A stretch of DNA of 64,000 nucleotides from Apostichopus japonicus (Eukaryota > Echinodermata > Holothuroidea > Aspidochirotida > Stichopodidae). Shown in pieces: positions 1 to 12,632 of this stretch. The DNA lies in contig NC_092568.1 of assembly GCF_037975245.1 (NCBI RefSeq), forward strand, positions 20,677,001 to 20,741,000, written 5' to 3'. Made by a program: the position numbers and the translations under genes. The number at the start of each line of letters is the position of its first letter. Position 1 is the stretch's first letter. The notes beneath the pieces are model-generated. The model saw only the letters and a list, made by a program, of their open reading frames with translations. It ran no database searches and was not told the DNA's origin.

Positions 1-31
1 TCACTCTATTTTTCCTCCTTAACTATATTTC

Positions 32-52
32 CTTGGCAGTGAATAATTTTAA
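32..52 (+). repeat. Left TSD and terminal inverted repeat of the hAT element
   Basis: CTTGG (32-36) followed by CAGTGAATAATTTTAA (37-52). The matching right end is at 4740-4760. Confidence 0.88.
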
Positions 53-121
53 CGGTCGTCCGGGCGTCCGAGACGACCAGAAACATCGTCGGGCTACCAA
101 ACTTTTTAAAAATAATAAGGC

Positions 122-143
122 AGGTAGTCCGGCGGGACTACCT
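122..143. promoter_or_regulatory. Subterminal palindrome, probable transposase-binding site
   Basis: AGGTAGTCC (122-130), spacer GGCG, then GGACTACCT (135-143) form a perfect 9-bp inverted repeat. The same GGACTACC word occurs near the right end at 4666-4673, 4686-4693 and 4720-4727. Clustered subterminal repeats near both ends are typical hAT transposase-binding sites. The binding role is inferred. Confidence 0.6.
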
Positions 144-1204
144 CATAATTTAAACAACAACAGACTCAACTGCTGTTGAAATAAAGAAAAAAATGTCCCA
201 AGTTACTGCCGAATGCATTCAAATATTTTATATTCTACCGCGATCACACCCCCAGGCCATATGCCTCCCCCCTCCACCAAAAAGTTTCGTACATCGGCCC
301 CTCCACCAAAAAGTTTTGTACATCGGCATCGACAAGCCTAACACACACACGTATATAGACATTGCAACGTTTCGGTGCCGACAGCAGCTCAGTAAAATTC
401 AAGCAGTTGTCTTAAAGTTAATGCCTTTTTGTTTACCTTCGTTGCTTCCCCCACCAGTTGCTAATTCATCATAATTATTTAGGGACTGTTTTATTTAATT
501 TCAGCAAATGTTTTATACCTTGAATCAGTAATAGTTTATCATCCTCTTCGCTTCGCGCTGCCCGCGGCGAATGATCGATCTTTTATTTTTACACAGTGAG
601 TCAATGGAACTCTCGTATTGACTTAACTGTATGTGAGAGAAATCACACACTAAATCTCCATTGACTTGGTCGCCGTGAAGCAGGCCATCGACTTGCCTAA
701 AGTCGATTTAATTATGTGCGATCCAGATAGCCCTGTTGATGCAAAGTAGTGGGATCCAATTCACAAAGTTACTTTAACAAACTAATGACATAACATGACG
801 TTTAGCATATACCACTTTAGAAACAGGAGTAATTGTCAATCTGGTAGTAAAACTTTTTTATGAATGGAAAGTTTTTTTTATTAATTTTAATTTGATTGCA
901 CGTGTTGCGGTCGATCACATCATCACAGTATGGTTGTAGGCTACTTATAAAGCCTATCTAGAGAGAAATGTCATGATTCATCCATAATAAATAAATAAAA
1001 AAATAAAAAAAACCGCGAATAAGTTTAAATCGCGAAGTTTTTTGGCGGGATTTTTTTCCAGCGTTCGTAATACACAAGTTGCGAATAGCTTATGCCTTGT
1101 TTTTGTTGGATTAAGGAGTTCGTTATTACTATTACAATTGACACACCTAGTTGAATAAAGCACCGTCGTATGAAGTAAATATTTGTGAATAACTGTATTG
1201 GAAA

Positions 1205-4200
1205 ATGTGGCGATTTTTGAATAATGTAGAGCCGCCAAAGAAGAAGAGCAAATCGGCAGAGGAAAAGAGAGCGGCAGGTAAAGAATATGACCAGACGAAG
1301 CGTCAGCGTTCATTTCAGAACTCCTGGCAGGCTCACCCTAATTTCAAGTTATGGCTACGCTACGATAAGGAAACAGCGCTGATGTTCTGCAACATCTGTG
1401 AGCAATGGGCTACATCAACAGGCCAAGCCATGGGCAAAACCGAGTTTGTGAAAGGGTGTTCATCACTGAGAATCGAAAGCCTCCACAAACATGCCAAGAG
1501 CGAAACCCACACCGGAGCGGTGGCCGCGAAAGGCGCTGCCGAGGCCCCTCCCGGTACGTCAACGGCCGACAAGCTGCTCCGGCAGATGAATCAAACGGTA
1601 ATCAACCGACTGGAAGTCATGTTTCGTACATGCCATTTCTTGGCTAAAAAGGCACGCCCATTCGCGGATTTTGTGGAGCAGTGTGACCTGGATGAGGCAA
1701 AGGGGGTAGATGTTGGTCAGACCTACAGAACCGAACCAAAATGCAGGGAATTCACTGACGCGATCTCGGAGATCCAGCGGCAAAACCTCGAGAAAGAAAT
1801 TTCAGACTCCAAATTCTTCTCTGTGATGTGTGATGAAGCCACGGATGCGGCTGTAGTGGAGCAGATCATTTTATTTGTACGGTAAGCATCTCTCATGTGC
1901 GGTGACTGAAAGACGTGGTGTGTTGGGGGGGGGGGGGGGTGGTTGGATGTTTGGCAGACCTGCGTTCTAATCAATAACCATACAGTAGGCTATAGGCCCA
2001 ATTCATTTTCAGTGCTAATATCAATGTGAATAAGTCAACCTGTCCTAAATTTGGAGCCTATAGTATAGGCCTACTGAATTTTTTTAAACAGATTAATGAT
2101 TTGCAATTTAAATAAGTTTACATGCTGTGTGAGATTCTGTAAAATTTGCAAATTCCGGGCCAATACCGATAATTTTTTACAGATGAATGTTATTTTCATG
2201 AAACTGATTTTACATGCCAGGATCGGGGGGGCTCAAAATAGCCTACCACACTGTAGTATATGCGAATTTCGAGCCTATACCGAAATTTTTTAATTAAACT
2301 GGTTATACATCTCGGGGTTATTCTAAATAGCCTAACACACTGTAGTTTATGCATATTTCGAGCCTATACCAGTATTTTTTCATAAACAAATCAAATCAAA
2401 TTTTATTCTTGCAATTTATTGTTAGGTTTCAAAATGATGGTTAGTTTTTCATTTTATCCATTCACGATCCCAAAGAAACTAAGCATTATACTGATGTGTA
2501 GCTCATATTTCTGTTATATTTGTTATTTCAGGTATTCAAACTATGGAAAGGTAACAACCAGATTCCTCAGCATTCAGAAGTTGGAGAGGGCCACTGCTGC
2601 TAACTGTTATGGAGAGATCATAGCTGCACTTCACGAGTATTGTGGTATCCAGGAGCCAGAACTTTGGAGCAAACTGGTCGGATTTGGGAGTGATGGGGCA
2701 TTGGTCATGACTGGAAGGTGGAGTGGTGTGGGAGCACGCATGAAGGAACATCAACCAAAGCTTCAGACAGTACACTGCATTGCTCATCGTCTTGAGCTAG
2801 CAATAAAGCAGGCATCCAAGAATGTCCCGATGGTGTGCAAGATGGACCAGTTCCTGATCAACATCTTATTATTCTACCATAACAGTACTCTGAATAGAGG
2901 TCTGCTAAGACGCACAGCAGAAGCGTTAGGAGTTACCAGGTTCATACCAACCAGAACAGGTGGAACAAGATGGATTGGTCACACACAGAATGCACTGACC
3001 AACTTGTTGTCTGGTTATCCTGCGATTGTGCAACATCTCCTGGAGGTAATCATTGCTTTGTACTTAATGCTTAAGCTTGTCACCAACAACATCACCATTA
3101 TCATAACTTCAACAAACTTAGGCCTATTGTATTTTCATGCAATTATTTATTTAACACTCTCAGATCAAAGAACACAACCAGACAAGCAATGATTCCAAAG
3201 GAAAGAGTGCTGGCTTCCTCAAGTTATTGCTATCCAGGCCATTCCTTGGGTTTCTCCACTTCATGGTAGATGTAACCAACATCCTGGGACGACTCTCTCG
3301 TACTTTCCAGAGAATGGACATGAATTTACCTGAAATGCCCAAACTTGTGAAAGACACGGTGACCTCTCTTGACAAGTTGAAATCACAGTAAGTGACTGAC
3401 AATTACCTCCACTACTTTCTTATCCTTAGTTATCAGAACTTGTTTGGTTTTGATTTTGAATGTATACGCTCAAATTACTGAAGTTTCACTTTTCTTTCTG
3501 TTAAAGACAAGGACCTGCATTGAGACAGTTCCAGAGGGCAGCCACTGACGGTACGTTCCATGGCCACAAGATCGAGGGAGAGCCAATCAACAAAGCCGAG
3601 TGTGATCTTGCAGTCACCAGCATCACAGAGGCTATCAACATTAGATTTGACATTGATGCCATACAACTTGCAGTAGCCAAAGTCATCAATTTCAAGTCCT
3701 GGCCCATTGAGGCAGAAAGAGGTGGGTTTTTCGTGTGCATGATTGAATCATGTAACATGGTATGATGAACAAATTTGACATTTGATCAAATGTAGTTCAG
3801 TATTCCAAATCTCCAGTAGGTTTGTTTTTCTTTTCTTTCAGACTTTGGTGATGCTGAGATTGCAGAACTGGTGGATTACTTCAGCCCAGTCCTTGAAAAA
3901 GCTGGCACGAACACAAATTCAATCGAGATGGAATGGTCAAGTGTCAAAGAAAGTGCTTACACAGAGTGAGTTCTCAATTAACAAATCAAATGTTTTGTTT
4001 GTTTTATATAATAATTATATCACCCTGTCCCCCTATCTATGCAAACCAAGCTCTTTAGAACTATTCCTAGTGATGTAGTATAACAGCACCAACTCAGTCA
4101 GCTAACTTGAACTTATTCCATTTTTCTCCACAGCTACAAACCAGTGTACAATGCATCATGGGAGCAGCTTGGAGTCAAGTATTGAGTCGATGCTGAAAAT

Positions 4201-4506
4201 CTATTTTCACTGGTGGATCTCATCCTGACAATCCCTGCTCACTCTGTGGAATGTGAGCGGGGATTTAGTCAGATGAAACGCGTGAAAACCGACTGGAGAA
4301 ACCAGCTGACAAGTACCGCACTAACTAGTACCCTGAGGATACTGATGGAAGGGCCGAGCATTAAAGAGTTCGACCCGTTACCGGCGATTATCTTCTGGAA
4401 CTCAGTTGCCAAACGTGTGAGACGCCCCTTCCAGCCCCCATATGGGAAGAGGACCCCCGCTGTGGAAGCTGAAAAGGAGATAGTAGAGAGTGATGATGGT
4501 GAATGA
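1205..4506 (+). pseudogene. hAT-family transposase (ZNF862/KIAA1586-like), six exons, one in-frame stop
   Basis: Exons read as 1205-1881, 2532-3045, 3164-3387, 3507-3721, 3842-3965 and 4134-4506. All junctions are GT-AG and the total is 709 codons in one frame. Residues 1-40 are basic. A TTF/BED-like zinc finger has C62, C65, H94/H96 and H102. The RNase H-like core shows MCDEATD, FGSDGA and CIAHRLELA. The last exon carries the hAT dimerisation region with VECERGFSQMKR. The product would bind the element's ends and catalyse cut-and-paste transposition. Codon 602 (4183-4185) is TGA, before the dimerisation region; otherwise the frame is open. This is either a single recent nonsense mutation or a sequencing error, so the copy is probably inactive. 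Five introns are many for a transposase, although related host-domesticated genes exist. Confidence 0.85.
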
Positions 4507-4739
4507 TGATGATGAAAATCCTGTGGTTACAGTGCAGAGTGGTGATGATGATGGCGACGATCCTGTACCTGTAGTTTTGTAGAAAATCAATACATCACTG
4601 ACTAGTCCCACATCTTGTCTAGTCCTTTATTCGAGTCATTGTCAAATCTACTCCGAAATTTGGAAGGACTACCTGGTTTTGCGCAGGACTACCAACCTTT
4701 CTTTGTTTGGTTGTCCTTCGGACTACCTCTTGAAATTGC

Positions 4740-4760
4740 TTAAAATTATTCACTGCTTGG
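4740..4760 (-). repeat. Right terminal inverted repeat and TSD of the hAT element
   Basis: TTAAAATTATTCACTG (4740-4755) is the exact reverse complement of the left end and is followed by CTTGG (4756-4760). Confidence 0.88.
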
Positions 4761-5473
4761 TGATTAAGATATGTACTGTACGATGATAAACCATTGAATT
4801 TTTAAAACTAAATCAAAATGTTAGATAAGTTTGCTCTAAACAAAAGCACAGGAAAATGTGGAAAACACTTCAAGTATTTTAAAACAGTGGTTATTAATTT
4901 GCACTTCTTTTACAGTTTAAAAATTATTCTGCAGGCAAGATGGTTTGGAACTGAAAGGGATAAAAAAGCCCAAAGCATTCATTATCCATACTAGCATTTT
5001 GTTTACAAAAGGAATGGGTAAACATGCATCTTGAGAAACTAAAACGCAGTCAGTCTCATAAACGTTTGCGATACAAATATCTTTAGACAACCATGCATTC
5101 CATGTTGAAAGGACTTTTGGCCATCCCTTGCCCAAGTTAAAATAATATTACAGAGACCAAAAGATTTAAGTCAGAGAATTGGTTGATCATTTCAATAATT
5201 ATTCTTGTTCAACTCACTGGGGCAAACAACTGTTTTTTTTTGTAATTTGACTAGGGTTGTAGGAAATTCCAAAAGAAGTGGCAATAATTGTAAAATTGGC
5301 CCATTTTTTACCTTGGAAAAGTGTACTAGGATGATAACTTTGTAATATTTTGTACTTTGTGAACTTTGAACCCTGTTCAATAGCTATCAAGTCAGATAAT
5401 AAATGTGGTGGTTTTGGTTTGGTCTCTGATTTTGCCATCTGTTTGACTGTATGCCCCAATTTGTCTTCTTCAG

Positions 5474-8400
5474 CTTTTGTACTGTCGTGCCTGGTCTAGA
5501 CCATCTGCTCCTACCTCGGATCAACCCATTTGCATTGGTAGGCTTCGGTGGCGCCACAGCGCTCACCTTGGCCGATTTTCTAATCGATGTCAAGTGAGTA
5601 TTGGGTTTGTTCTGCTCTCAGACGAAGTGCGATTTTTAAAGCACATCAGGATTCTGTCAATGTGAAAAATATAGAAAACATACGAAAAAAGAAAGAAAGA
5701 AGGAAATTGAAAAGCAAAATGGATAGATATTAAATTATGGAAAAGGAAAATATAGACGATATGATTTGACCCTTTGGGACACGAAATCAGCAAATGTATT
5801 AGACACCCAAAGTAAAGTCAGGAACCACCCGCTGCCGCCTGCCTGCCCACCCACCCACTACCACTCCCTCTCTGTCCAGCCCAACAGTTTTATTACTTCA
5901 AAAGTTGTCTTGCTAATGCAGCTGGTCATGTTTGCCTTGAACAGTTTCCTGCAATAATTTAAGCACAAAACACCCGTTACTTTGGCGGGGTGTACAACTT
6001 TGCACCATGTTGCGTTTAGACCTAATTGCAGGCCTAATATATGATCTGACTATGTGTCAGAATGCACCATTTTGACATCTAATTAATTTTTATTTTGTGA
6101 GAGGACTCCCCAGGTCCCCCTACCTGAGAGTCATGTCCTAGGGCCTTCCCCCTTCTCCAAGAAATCCTACAAACGTCGGTACGTACTATGTAATGCAACA
6201 CTTTGTTTTAGGCAAAATTGTTTATCATTGCAATTAACAGAACAGGAAAACAACACAAACATGCATCTGGTCTGTCAAGCTGATAAGATAGGTCTCCACT
6301 TTTGCACAAATTCTCAAAAGTTTTATGAATTTTTTGGTGCATTTTCTTGGCCTTCAACTTCTTGTTTTTGTTAACCTACAGTAACTACCATGCTGCTGAC
6401 ACATGGGCATCATATGGGATAGCTTTCATGTTAATTGGTACCATGTTCCCTTTAAGTGTCTACAGCGGCACAATATTACTCCAGACAACACCAGCTTACA
6501 TCCTTGGGCAACTGGACAAATGTCTCAGAGAGGTATGAGCAAATTCTTTCTCCATATTGCCTCGTAAGTGTAAACGTAGTGCCTACAAATATGCTATCTA
6601 GAACAAGAATGGTCACATTGGAACAAATATGGCTCATGAGCTCTGTTTTACTACCACCATCATTGTTTTTGTGTGTTTGTGTTTTGGGGCTCTTCTCATG
6701 AGAAGTTAAATTTGTTGCTTCTTGTATGAAATAATGTGAAGGAAAATGGAACTAAAACAAAGTTTGTATCATAAGATTACAGTTTTTGTTATCCCAATCA
6801 TCTCCACCTTCCATACTCACTAATTTGTGGCCCTGGATTTATTCTCATCCCAAATTTCTTTTCACCACTTACTTTGAACCTTAACAAATTTGTAGTCTAT
6901 ATAGCAAACCTTTTCCTATCTTTTAGTTCCTGGAAAGAACGATTCTATATTCCCTGAATCCTCCTTGGACGCATTCACTCCGCAGGCCTTGGTAGTGACG
7001 TCTCGTGTCGATCCTTTCAATATGAACTGTCTTCATGTCTAGGTCTGCTAGAACTTTTTAGAAACCCTTGTTAAAGTTTTTTTATTCAATTTACTCATTT
7101 GCAGGCTTCTACATTAGATGGTGTTTTGGAGTTTAGAAATGAGCATTTCTGGACGTTATCGTACGGTACTCTTGCCGGCAGCCTTCATGTCAGGGTCAGA
7201 AGGGATGCAGATGAACAGGTATTGTGAAGTGACTTTTCTCAGACTACATTAAAATCCATTTGAATGCTTGCTTTCTGCATTTGGATTTATATTGTTTTAT
7301 CAAGTGTTTTGGTACTATTCTTTTCCAATATTTCATAGCCATGCATATTATCAAGGCTAAAAAGTAGTCCAGTCTCAGTTCACATATTCATGACAGAAAG
7401 CTTTGAAACATCGCAAAAACAGTTGATGAAATTTGATACTGATATAGGGAAAAAAAAAATTAAAAATTGAATGGAAGTAGTATAATTGCTCACACACACT
7501 TACCATTTTCATTTGTCTAAGTTTGATCAATCAATCTTAATTTTATTTCTATGTGAACATGTCAAAAGTAACACAGGTGACACTGCAGCTGAAAGTTTAC
7601 CCTGCTTCATTTAAAGTGTTACTTCAATTTCCGGGTAATATGTTTGCATCCATGGTCAAATTTCAAAATCAGGATTAAAGTCTTGTTGCTCACAGCACTA
7701 ACATGTGTACCAGGCTTAGGTCATCGTCATGGCAAGCTCACTAATACTGGCATTTTCCTGTGTGGCTGCAATGACAACAGACTATTGTAAAGATTGTTCG
7801 GAGATGTAGATACTGCCTGTGACATGAACAGGAATCCTGTTTCGCAGTAGACCATTTTCAAATTTCTCTACGATCCAATCTTCAGATTTCCCACGGGTAC
7901 CTTAAAGTCCTTGATATCCTTGGAAAAACTTGGTACTGGAATTTTGATATTTTCCAAGAAAGTCCTTGGAAGTTGACATTCAAGGCAAAAAGTACCTGAA
8001 AAGTCCTTGAATTACGTTATTATGCCATGTACTGTGAGGTTGTTAAAGGCTATGGCAGTCTTCCAGTTAAGTTAGTTCTGCGCTGTTCTGAACTCTTACT
8101 TGACCTTTTTTTGTGAGGGCCTATTCATATTTGGAGACCTACATGTTTATGTGTCTATAGTCTCTTGTAATGGGCTTCAACCTGCTAAAGAACTGGAAGT
8201 CGGTAAGGGGGGTAGCATCCCTTGCTGCCAGAGATAATATGATCCCCTTCCGGCCTTCCAGTACATTGGAGGTTACATCCACAGATCATCATATGGTAAA
8301 CTGGTGACTGCCCGGTGTTGTGACGTTTGTATGTTCCGAAGTCTTTATGATCATATTGTACAAGGAGGAGAAAGAAATAATAACCATAAATCAGCTGAAA

Positions 8401-10040
8401 TTTCAAAGGAAAATGTTTTAAAAATTTATTTATTTAGATTGACATGTCTCTAGTAAGTCATGGCAGGACTTTTGAGGACTAGTTCATCTTCAAAATGGTG
8501 TCAGATGGTCCTTGAAAACAGGCTTATTTTGTCCTTGAAAAGTCCTTTAATTATGTTTTCAATATTGTGTGGGGAACCCTGAGTCTTATTTGATGGCCTA
8601 GCAGTCGCTGACAAAGGCCTTAACACTTAGGCCATGAATGTTTTGGCCTGCGGCAGTTGCAAACAAAGGAGAATATTGTCTATTAAAGTAATTCATTTAA
8701 TTTGGAAATGAAACAATCAAATATGTCAGACTTATTTATTTAGGTCATGTTTTGGTCAAGTTAATGCCATAGCAAAGTGTCTATCAGTAGGTGTGTCTAT
8801 CTGTCTGTCAATCTTGCTCGCAGGCCATTTGCTCTGTCCTGAAGAAAGCTTGTCCAAGTTGTTGCCCTTATCAAAGGGCTCCATTAAAATTTTACACATA
8901 AAGTAGCTCTATAAAGGTCTGCAGGTTGTTTAAATTAAGAAGAAGAATGGGCAAGAGGGAGTTTTGTAAGGTAACCTAAAACTGTTGCCCCGGTGTCAGT
9001 ATGGATTCACTACATGGTTAACTAGTTAACTACTTAACATGGTTAACTAGATGGTAAATATCTGTAGGTCAGATTTCCATGATATCCATGAATAGAGAAC
9101 TCCAAGCCAACCACAAAACACTTGGCAAACTTTGCTGTTTACAAAGGAGGTTTCTTACCAAGAACCTCTAATTTATTTTGATACTGCAGGGAATGATTTT
9201 AGTGTTCCAATTATCGAGTAGCAGTTTTGAGAGCTTGTAACTCTGTCTGTTGTAAATCAAAACTACAATGCATCATTTGCACTTGTACAGCAATTTGCCC
9301 ATCCTGTGTAGAATCTTGCAATGCTTAACTGGATCCGTTTTTTTTCCCTGTACTGTACTCATAGCCATAGCATTGTACTTTTGTGTGGAAAGGCATCCAC
9401 AAATGTACTGTTCCATAATTAGGTTTAATACAAATACTTCTCTTTGCAGCTGGTCTTGGCCCATGTTACCAACAAGTTGTCCCACTTGGTGTCCCCGCTC
9501 ACAATTCAGATTATTAAAGATGACTGGACCAGGGTTTCAGCAATGTCTTCCTTCAGTAGTGGACACCTCGATCCAAAAGTAGCACCCCCTGCGCCCCTAC
9601 CTAGCCAATACTCCGCTATAGCTGTTCCGAACAATACCCACCACGGACAGATGAGTGCTCAACATCTTCTACAGCAGAAGAGGCTTGGCTCGTTGGATTC
9701 TTTCAAGTACCCAAGAGCTGCCAGTACGCCGTTTACAACTCCGAGTAAAGATTCTGCCTTCAGTCTTAGTATGACAGAGCCGAGCCCAATTCTTCCTAAT
9801 ACCGGGGCTAGCGTTCCTCGAAGGACCACCGTCGAGGACAGTAAACTGAGAGGAATTTTGAGGTCCGCACCCTACTCTAACGTTCCGCTGGCTCCCCCCA
9901 GTCAGGGTGAACGATCAGTTAACCACAGAACAGAAAGACAGGCCGATGGCAGCGCCTTCCTGGACGTCGGTCCAGAGTCTGATATTTCATTGACAGGGAA
10001 CAGCCAGTATAGAAAAATGGATCATGCTCCACAAAGGTGA
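5474..10040 (+). CDS. SLC30A6: Zinc transporter 6 (ZnT6), C-terminal half, 5' exons outside the window
   Basis: Four exons are seen: 5474-5593, 6382-6532, 7105-7218 and 9450-10040. Their phases join into 324 residues plus a split first codon. They match the ZnT6 order: a LLLPRINPFALVGF transmembrane segment, NNYHAADTWASYG, VYSGTILLQTTPAYILGQLDK, then the cytoplasmic domain with EFRNEHFWTL, RRDADEQ, LVLAHVTNKL and IIKDDW. The tail after about residue 165 of this part is Ser/Pro-rich and poorly conserved. ZnT6 pairs with ZnT5 in the Golgi and early secretory pathway to supply zinc to secreted enzymes. In the HxxxD position of transmembrane helix 5 the His is replaced by Tyr (YHAAD), as in vertebrate ZnT6 (YFAVD), which fits the non-transporting partner role. 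Introns 2 and 3 look ordinary; the last intron (2.2 kb) holds a repeat. The upstream intron carries the hAT element. Confidence 0.93.
7883..8581. repeat. Dispersed repeat in the last SLC30A6 intron, possible DNA transposon
   Basis: The stretch is bounded by CAGATTTCCCACGGGT and, in inverted sense, CAGGGTTCCCCACACA. It is rich in AAGTCCTTGA words. The CAG-starting imperfect inverted ends suggest a hAT-like non-autonomous element, but I found no convincing target duplication. Confidence 0.4.
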
Positions 10041-10220
10041 AACAATGCAGAGATGATGATTTGCTCTGGTCTGGATGCATCGCATCCAGCGCCTTCCGGG
10101 ACATCGGTCCAGAGTCTGATATTTCATTGACAGGGAACAGCCAGTATAGAAAAATGGATCATGCTCCACAAAGGTGAAACAATGCAGAGATGATGATTTG
10201 CTCTGGTCTGGATGCATCGC
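9951..10220 (+). repeat. 137-bp tandem duplication across the SLC30A6 stop codon
   Basis: Copy 1 (9951-10087) and copy 2 (10088-10220) are nearly identical. A clear difference is GGACGTCGG against GGACATCGG near the start. Copy 1 holds the last 29 codons and the TGA at 10038-10040. Copy 2 repeats the same codons and stop in what is now 3' UTR. Confidence 0.9.
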
Positions 10221-11555
10221 TCCACAATGAACTGCATGTGTGGCATTACGTAGATTACTGAACTGATTGAAAAATATCCACAACTCCTCTAGAGGTTGAC
10301 ATTCAAAATCAGGAGTTGAAAAATATTTAATGTAGTCATTGAAAAATATCTTCATTATACTTAAGCTAGGTAATCTTTCTGGACATTCCATAACTTTGGA
10401 CTTTGTGATACGTTCTGCAATTTTACAAGACTGCTTCTCAGCTAAAATGTCATTATTTTTTATCTTTAAAAATTGTGAAGAAGTGTTTCGGTGAAAATGT
10501 GTTACATTCATAAAGGAGATAACACCTAGGTATGCATGCATCCTTCGTTCCGATATTGCAATCCACTGTAGCTCGGGCACAGGAAATGGTTTGGGGGGGC
10601 GGGTGGGGGGCAGTGAGGGGAATGGCAAAGAGGAATCACAGTCAGACTGTTGCGTTGTGCCAAGTCCAGATGTTCCTGTATCCATTTGAAAAGTAACAAT
10701 TTTGCCAAGGTATTACATTAATAACGAGACAGATGGTACTGTACCTGGTGTTTCCTGATCTATTATAAACCAACTTTGTTTTTTTATGTTCCATTTACAA
10801 AGGCATGCAGTCGAACACAATAACCAGGTAACACGGGACAGTCATGTGTTATGTAACAAACATATAATTTTTATTTAAATGAAATTAATTAACAGTTAAA
10901 TAATTCTCACTGATCTGTTCATTTGTGTATTTACTTAAAAGTCATTCAAATAATAATAATGCAAAATTTTTCGATAAAAGTGGCGGTGCTGACCTGGAAA
11001 AAACAAATTACGATCCTCTGTTTTAACTGCTTTGATTCTCATTGTAACAGAAGATAGAGAGAAAGAGAGAGATAGGTAGTATGATGTGGGTGTGTGAAGT
11101 TTGTGTAAGTAAGCTCTCTAACAGATCCTCTGTGGAGCCTTTATAACACATTCATCTGATGGTGATATCCATATATTGAACAAAACATATTTAGATATTA
11201 AGAGCTCTATATTGCCCATAAAAAAGTGTACAGAGGGTACGAGATTATCAAAGTAGTCTTACTACTAATCTGATATCTGATATTCAACTGTTTTCTAAAA
11301 AACAAAGCTCATTGAGGACTCTTTCCAGTCCAAACTGGAATTAATTAGATATTATTATATCTATCTTTTTCTGTGAGTAAATTTCAAATAATTTCAATGG
11401 TTAGTTTTTACTTAAAACACAGATTGATAAAAATAGCACTGCTGACATAATGGACCAGCAGTTCATTCGTTCTGTATGTCTTATACTGTCTTTTCCACTG
11501 CACTGTCCAACACAATCACATCAAGTGAACAATTCTGTTGAGAGGTTTCAGAATA
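10221..11555. other. SLC30A6 3' UTR and intergenic DNA
   Basis: No supported gene is seen. The proximal part is presumably 3' UTR, but I could not place a poly(A) site. A G-rich tract lies at about 10591-10625, and the rest is AT-rich. Confidence 0.5.
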
Positions 11556-11563
11556 CTGCTGCT

Positions 11564-11933
11564 CAGTGGCGTAGGAAGGTACTTTTGAGTGTGGGGGGGG
11601 GGCTGAAAGCTGATGCCTGGGGAGGGGTCTAAGGGGAGGGGGTGTCCCTCTCCCCTTTGGAAATTTTTTGCATTCCCAGGTGGCCTCGGATGCAATTTGG
11701 TGCAATATAGCACACTTCAACCCACCCACTCCATTTTGTATATAATTTTGCATTTCCACCTGGCCTTAGATGCAAGTTGGTGCTCCAAATGAGATTTTTT
11801 TCTCATTTGGAAATGAAAAAGGGGTTTTCTGACTTGCGAAGCGGGGGGGGGGGGGGGCGGAATCATACTTCCGCCCCTCCATATTTTTCACTGGGGGGGC
11901 TGGCGCCCCCAGCCCCCGGTTCCTACGCCCTTG
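11564..11933. mobile_element. hAT-type MITE, 370 bp
   Basis: It starts CAGTGGCGTAGGAA and ends with TTCCTACGCCCTTG, giving imperfect inverted ends. It is flanked by a perfect 8-bp duplication CTGCTGCT (11556-11563 and 11934-11941). The interior has long G tracts at about 11592 and 11846 and no coding capacity. Confidence 0.85.
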
Positions 11934-12632
11934 CTGCTGCTTTGTTATATGACTATTTTAGCGTAAACTCAAAACCAAATCATTAATAAAAATGTTCTTG
12001 TTTTTATGTATGTGTAAATCCATCAATTTGATGTACACCATCAAATTACAGATTACTGAACATGAAATGTTTTGAATCACTGTAAAAATTAACTTTATAA
12101 AGTCATGGATCTTCTTCTTTTTTTTGGGGGGGGGGGGGGCAAAATATTAAACCAAGAGTAAATTAAGTATTTATTGCAAAATGTGTTAAATCAATGAAAC
12201 GAAAGATATTTTATATTTTAGCAAATTGATAGATATCGCACATTTGAAGCTCAATTTGGTGATCTTATAAATTGTTAAAGAAAGTGGTATTGTTTTCATG
12301 CTTTTTTTTCATGCAAACCGTTTCATTAACGATGACCTAAATGCAATCAATTTTTGTTGAATTGATACTGTTTGCGAGCAATTCATACACTCCTTAAAAT
12401 ATATTCAAGCAACTGCTGATATTAACTATTCAACAAATTTTTCCTTATATGTGTGGTACCCACTTCTTGATCAAAGTAATTGAAGTAAGTAAACTTCCAG
12501 AATATTTTTCGTAGAGATTTTGGTGATTTGCTTTTCTGAACAAATATTGAGTTATCAAAAATGGAAATAATAGTTGAAGTTAATTAAAATGTATAAAGTC
12601 AGCAATGTTCCCACCTAAAGTTATGATTTAAA

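Larger units (their letters stand above)
37..4755 (+). mobile_element. Complete hAT-type DNA transposon with intron-containing transposase
   Basis: The ends are a 16-bp perfect inverted repeat, CAGTGAATAATTTTAA at 37-52 and its complement at 4740-4755. Both ends are flanked directly by the 5-bp duplication CTTGG (32-36 and 4756-4760). The CAGTG start fits hAT elements. The usual hAT target duplication is 8 bp, but hAT groups with 5 bp are known. Inside lies one transposase gene (1205-4506, same strand). Subterminal GGACTACC motifs occur near both ends. The element sits in the intron before the first visible SLC30A6 exon, in the same orientation as that gene. Intact ends and duplication suggest a fairly recent insertion. 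Confidence 0.88.

Noticed and set aside
193-474. 93-codon frame left of the transposase
   Set aside because: Lies in the non-coding left end of the hAT element, with proline-rich repeats and no domain.
1360-1974. Minus-strand frames over the first transposase exon
   Set aside because: Shadows of the transposase coding strand.
9987-10685. 232-codon minus-strand frame
   Set aside because: Antisense of the SLC30A6 end and its tandem duplication; the repeated peptide only reflects the 137-bp duplication.
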